From Acidimicrobiaceae bacterium (lineage in GTDB: Bacteria; Actinomycetota; Acidimicrobiia; Acidimicrobiales; Palsa-688): a stretch of 5,582 nt of DNA. Shown here piece by piece: positions 5,346 through 5,582 of the stretch; within the stretch, counting starts at the first letter, position 1, and every line of letters starts with the position of its first letter. The DNA is taken from NCBI GenBank assembly GCA_027334785.1, contig DAHWQF010000247.1:1-5582 (forward strand), given 5' to 3'. The position numbers were made by a program, and so were the translations under genes. The notes under the pieces were generated by a model. The model was not told the DNA's origin and did no database searches. It worked only from the letters and a program-made list of their open reading frames with translations.

Positions 5346-5582
5346 CTCAGGTTGGCGAAGTGGTCGCGGCGGTCAGCCACGAAGAAGCCGCCCGTTGGTC
5401 CAAGGAATGGGACGAGGCTGACATCGCCGTCATCGACGCGGCAGACGACCGGGCCAAGGGTGACCAGTTCCCCGGGGTAGCCGTGGTCGAGGCACTGAGG
5501 CGCCAACGGTCTTCGGAGCAGACGAGGGTGGTGGTCATAACTGCCCACTTCTTCGACGACGCGCTGCGCCGGCGGATGCGGG
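5342..5582 (+). CDS. Response-regulator receiver domain, partial at the window edge
   Basis: A third frame, open from 5315 to the end, reads VGEVVAAVSHEEAARW, then DEADIAVIDAADD, GDQFPGVAVVEALRR, TRVVVITAHFFDDALRR. This is the strand-helix order of a CheY-like receiver. VID (D at 5444-5446) is the probable phosphorylation aspartate and VVVITAH carries the conserved threonine. If joined to AEDDEKVL in the preceding frame, the acidic-pocket aspartate would lie about 45 residues before the phosphosite, close to the 44 of CheY. The stretch DDRAKGDQFPGV after the phosphosite is longer than in most receivers; I recall similar inserts in an actinobacterial group of atypical regulators. No start codon with a ribosome binding site exists in this frame. 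A GTG at 5279 with GAGG six bases before it reaches a TGA at 5312. Output domain, if any, lies outside the window. Confidence 0.65.

Overview
The base composition (GC-rich, third codon positions mostly G or C) and the protein families present suggest a high-GC Gram-positive bacterium, most likely an actinomycete-type member of the Actinomycetota. The species cannot be named from this window. Only two genes look intact. The rest is intergenic DNA, one clearly broken gene, and a regulatory locus at the right edge whose reading frame changes twice.

Layout from left to right. Bases 1-489 hold no confident gene: a possible start of a gene leaving the window on the minus strand (1-88), a 10-bp inverted repeat (92-120), and a direct repeat plus palindrome (369-400) upstream of the first gene. 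Bases 490-1917 (+) encode a secreted glycoside hydrolase family 27 enzyme (alpha-galactosidase type) with both catalytic aspartates, a signal peptide and a strong ribosome binding site. Facing it, 2064-2372 (-) encodes a 102-residue protein of the antibiotic biosynthesis monooxygenase (ABM) ferredoxin-like fold. Its probable promoter places the transcript start at or next to the ATG (leaderless), and a perfect 8-bp inverted repeat overlaps the -35 box. Next on the same strand, 2535-3236 is a broken aminoglycoside-adenylyltransferase-like nucleotidyltransferase: an in-frame TGA where the family context suggests arginine, a lost second catalytic aspartate, and no convincing start codon. A strong hairpin (3250-3278) lies where its 5' end should be.

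Bases 3279-3875 are intergenic, with short palindromes and a faint minus-strand trace resembling the C-terminal tail of a tyrosine recombinase. From 3876 (+) a large membrane protein of unknown family runs to the right. Its first 426 codons read in one frame. At a GGGG run (5150-5153) the sensible reading moves to a second frame, which supplies another hydrophobic helix and a charged helix. Near 5342-5352 it moves again, into a response-regulator receiver domain cut by the window edge. A membrane sensor next to or fused to a receiver suggests a two-component or one-piece signalling locus. The sensor shows no clear histidine-kinase motifs.

The genes do not form an obvious pathway. The hydrolase would work outside the cell on galactosides. 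The ABM protein and nucleotidyltransferase remnant share a strand, but 160 bases and a probable promoter separate them. The right-hand locus is an independent signalling unit. The most notable features are the multiple lesions (one nonsense codon, two frame changes), which mean either a decaying region or local sequence errors, and the leaderless, palindrome-controlled ABM gene.
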